A DNA stretch of 64,000 nucleotides, taken from Vigna angularis. Taxonomy: Eukaryota > Streptophyta > Magnoliopsida > Fabales > Fabaceae. Shown piece after piece: positions 63,644 to 64,000 of this stretch. A program made the translations under genes and the position numbers. The stretch spans positions 16,598,501 through 16,662,500 of the forward strand of contig NC_068970.1 in assembly GCF_016808095.1 (NCBI RefSeq), given 5' to 3'. Positions within the stretch are counted from its first letter, which is position 1; every line of letters begins with the position of its first letter. The notes under the pieces are model-generated. The model saw only the letters and a list, made by a program, of their open reading frames with translations, did no database searches and had not been told where the DNA came from.

Positions 63644-64000
63644 GTAACTCACCTCGCTGCTGTCTCTCTTTTGAGTGATTTGGATCTACAAGGTGAAAGA
63701 GAACTAGGATTCATTTTTTCATAAGACTATTCTTTCTGGGTCATTTCTCGAATGATACTTTCATGCTCCTGTTGCTTTCTTCTCTTTCTTTGCCAAAACA
63801 TAGCATTTATTTGGCTGTGTCATTATTATTATTGTAATCATCTTTATTGTCGTTGCTAAAGTAATTGGAATTATTTGCGACCTTCCAGCTTAATTTGTCC
63901 ATCGTTTGAGTTAGTTCACGTTTGTGCTGATAAGTTTCAATTTTTGTGAGCTTTATCTTTCGCTGGATGTAATTAGATCATCAGCTAACCCGGATAAAAG

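Overview
This window is nuclear DNA from a flowering plant. Its genes have spliced exons with GT-AG introns. Intergenic DNA is AT-rich, and LTR retrotransposons and MITE-like elements are dense. Gene families (RABH1, PPR, expansin-like B, phragmoplastin-type dynamin, purine permease, VPS55) and the style of the repeats fit a legume, probably Phaseoleae (Phaseolus, Vigna or relatives). That assignment is inference from recalled repeat styles. No rRNA, tRNA, CRISPR or bacterial-type operon was seen.

1-23457: a RABH1 (plant Rab6 GTPase) and PPR cluster. Copy A (exons 3-6, window-truncated at its 5' side) is followed by a broken PPR 5' fragment. That fragment is joined by a 5-bp microhomology to intron 2 of copy B, a decayed chimeric RABH1 pseudogene. 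A ~208-bp tandem repeat array and poorly characterised DNA follow. An isolated RABH1 exon 1 lies in inverted orientation at 9504-9620. Copy C (10242-20707) is complete and open, 206 aa. Its intron 2 holds a 5.25-kb antisense Ty3/gypsy chromovirus with near-identical LTRs and a GATAT target duplication. A full-length PPR gene follows at 21667-23457.

24888-37598: an expansin-like B gene (minus strand), then repeat-rich DNA. This holds LTR-like inverted repeats, a decayed Ty1/copia element with a 1.3-kb solo LTR nested in it, and a PIF/Harbinger-type non-autonomous element carrying palindromic GTAACCGGTTAC boxes.

38479-53094: four intact genes, all on the minus strand. They are a 15-exon dynamin-related protein 1 (610 aa), two tandem purine permeases (about 361 and 388 aa) and a VPS55/LEPROT-like membrane protein (138 aa). 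Microsatellites and a possible CACTA-like element lie between them.

53095-64000: AT-rich intergenic DNA with an LTR-like region rich in TTCGGT, a decayed minus-strand coding remnant, a TRIM retroelement with three LTRs flanked by CGATG, and a ~1.1-kb element with long terminal inverted repeats. What looks like the first, untranslated exon of a plus-strand gene lies at the right edge.

Several host genes act in membrane traffic: RABH1 in Golgi transport, DRP1 in cell plate and endocytosis, VPS55 in endosome-to-vacuole sorting. Plant genes are not in operons, so I infer no functional linkage from proximity. I found no convincing new molecular system. The most notable material is the structural history of the RABH1/PPR cluster and several precisely bounded mobile elements.
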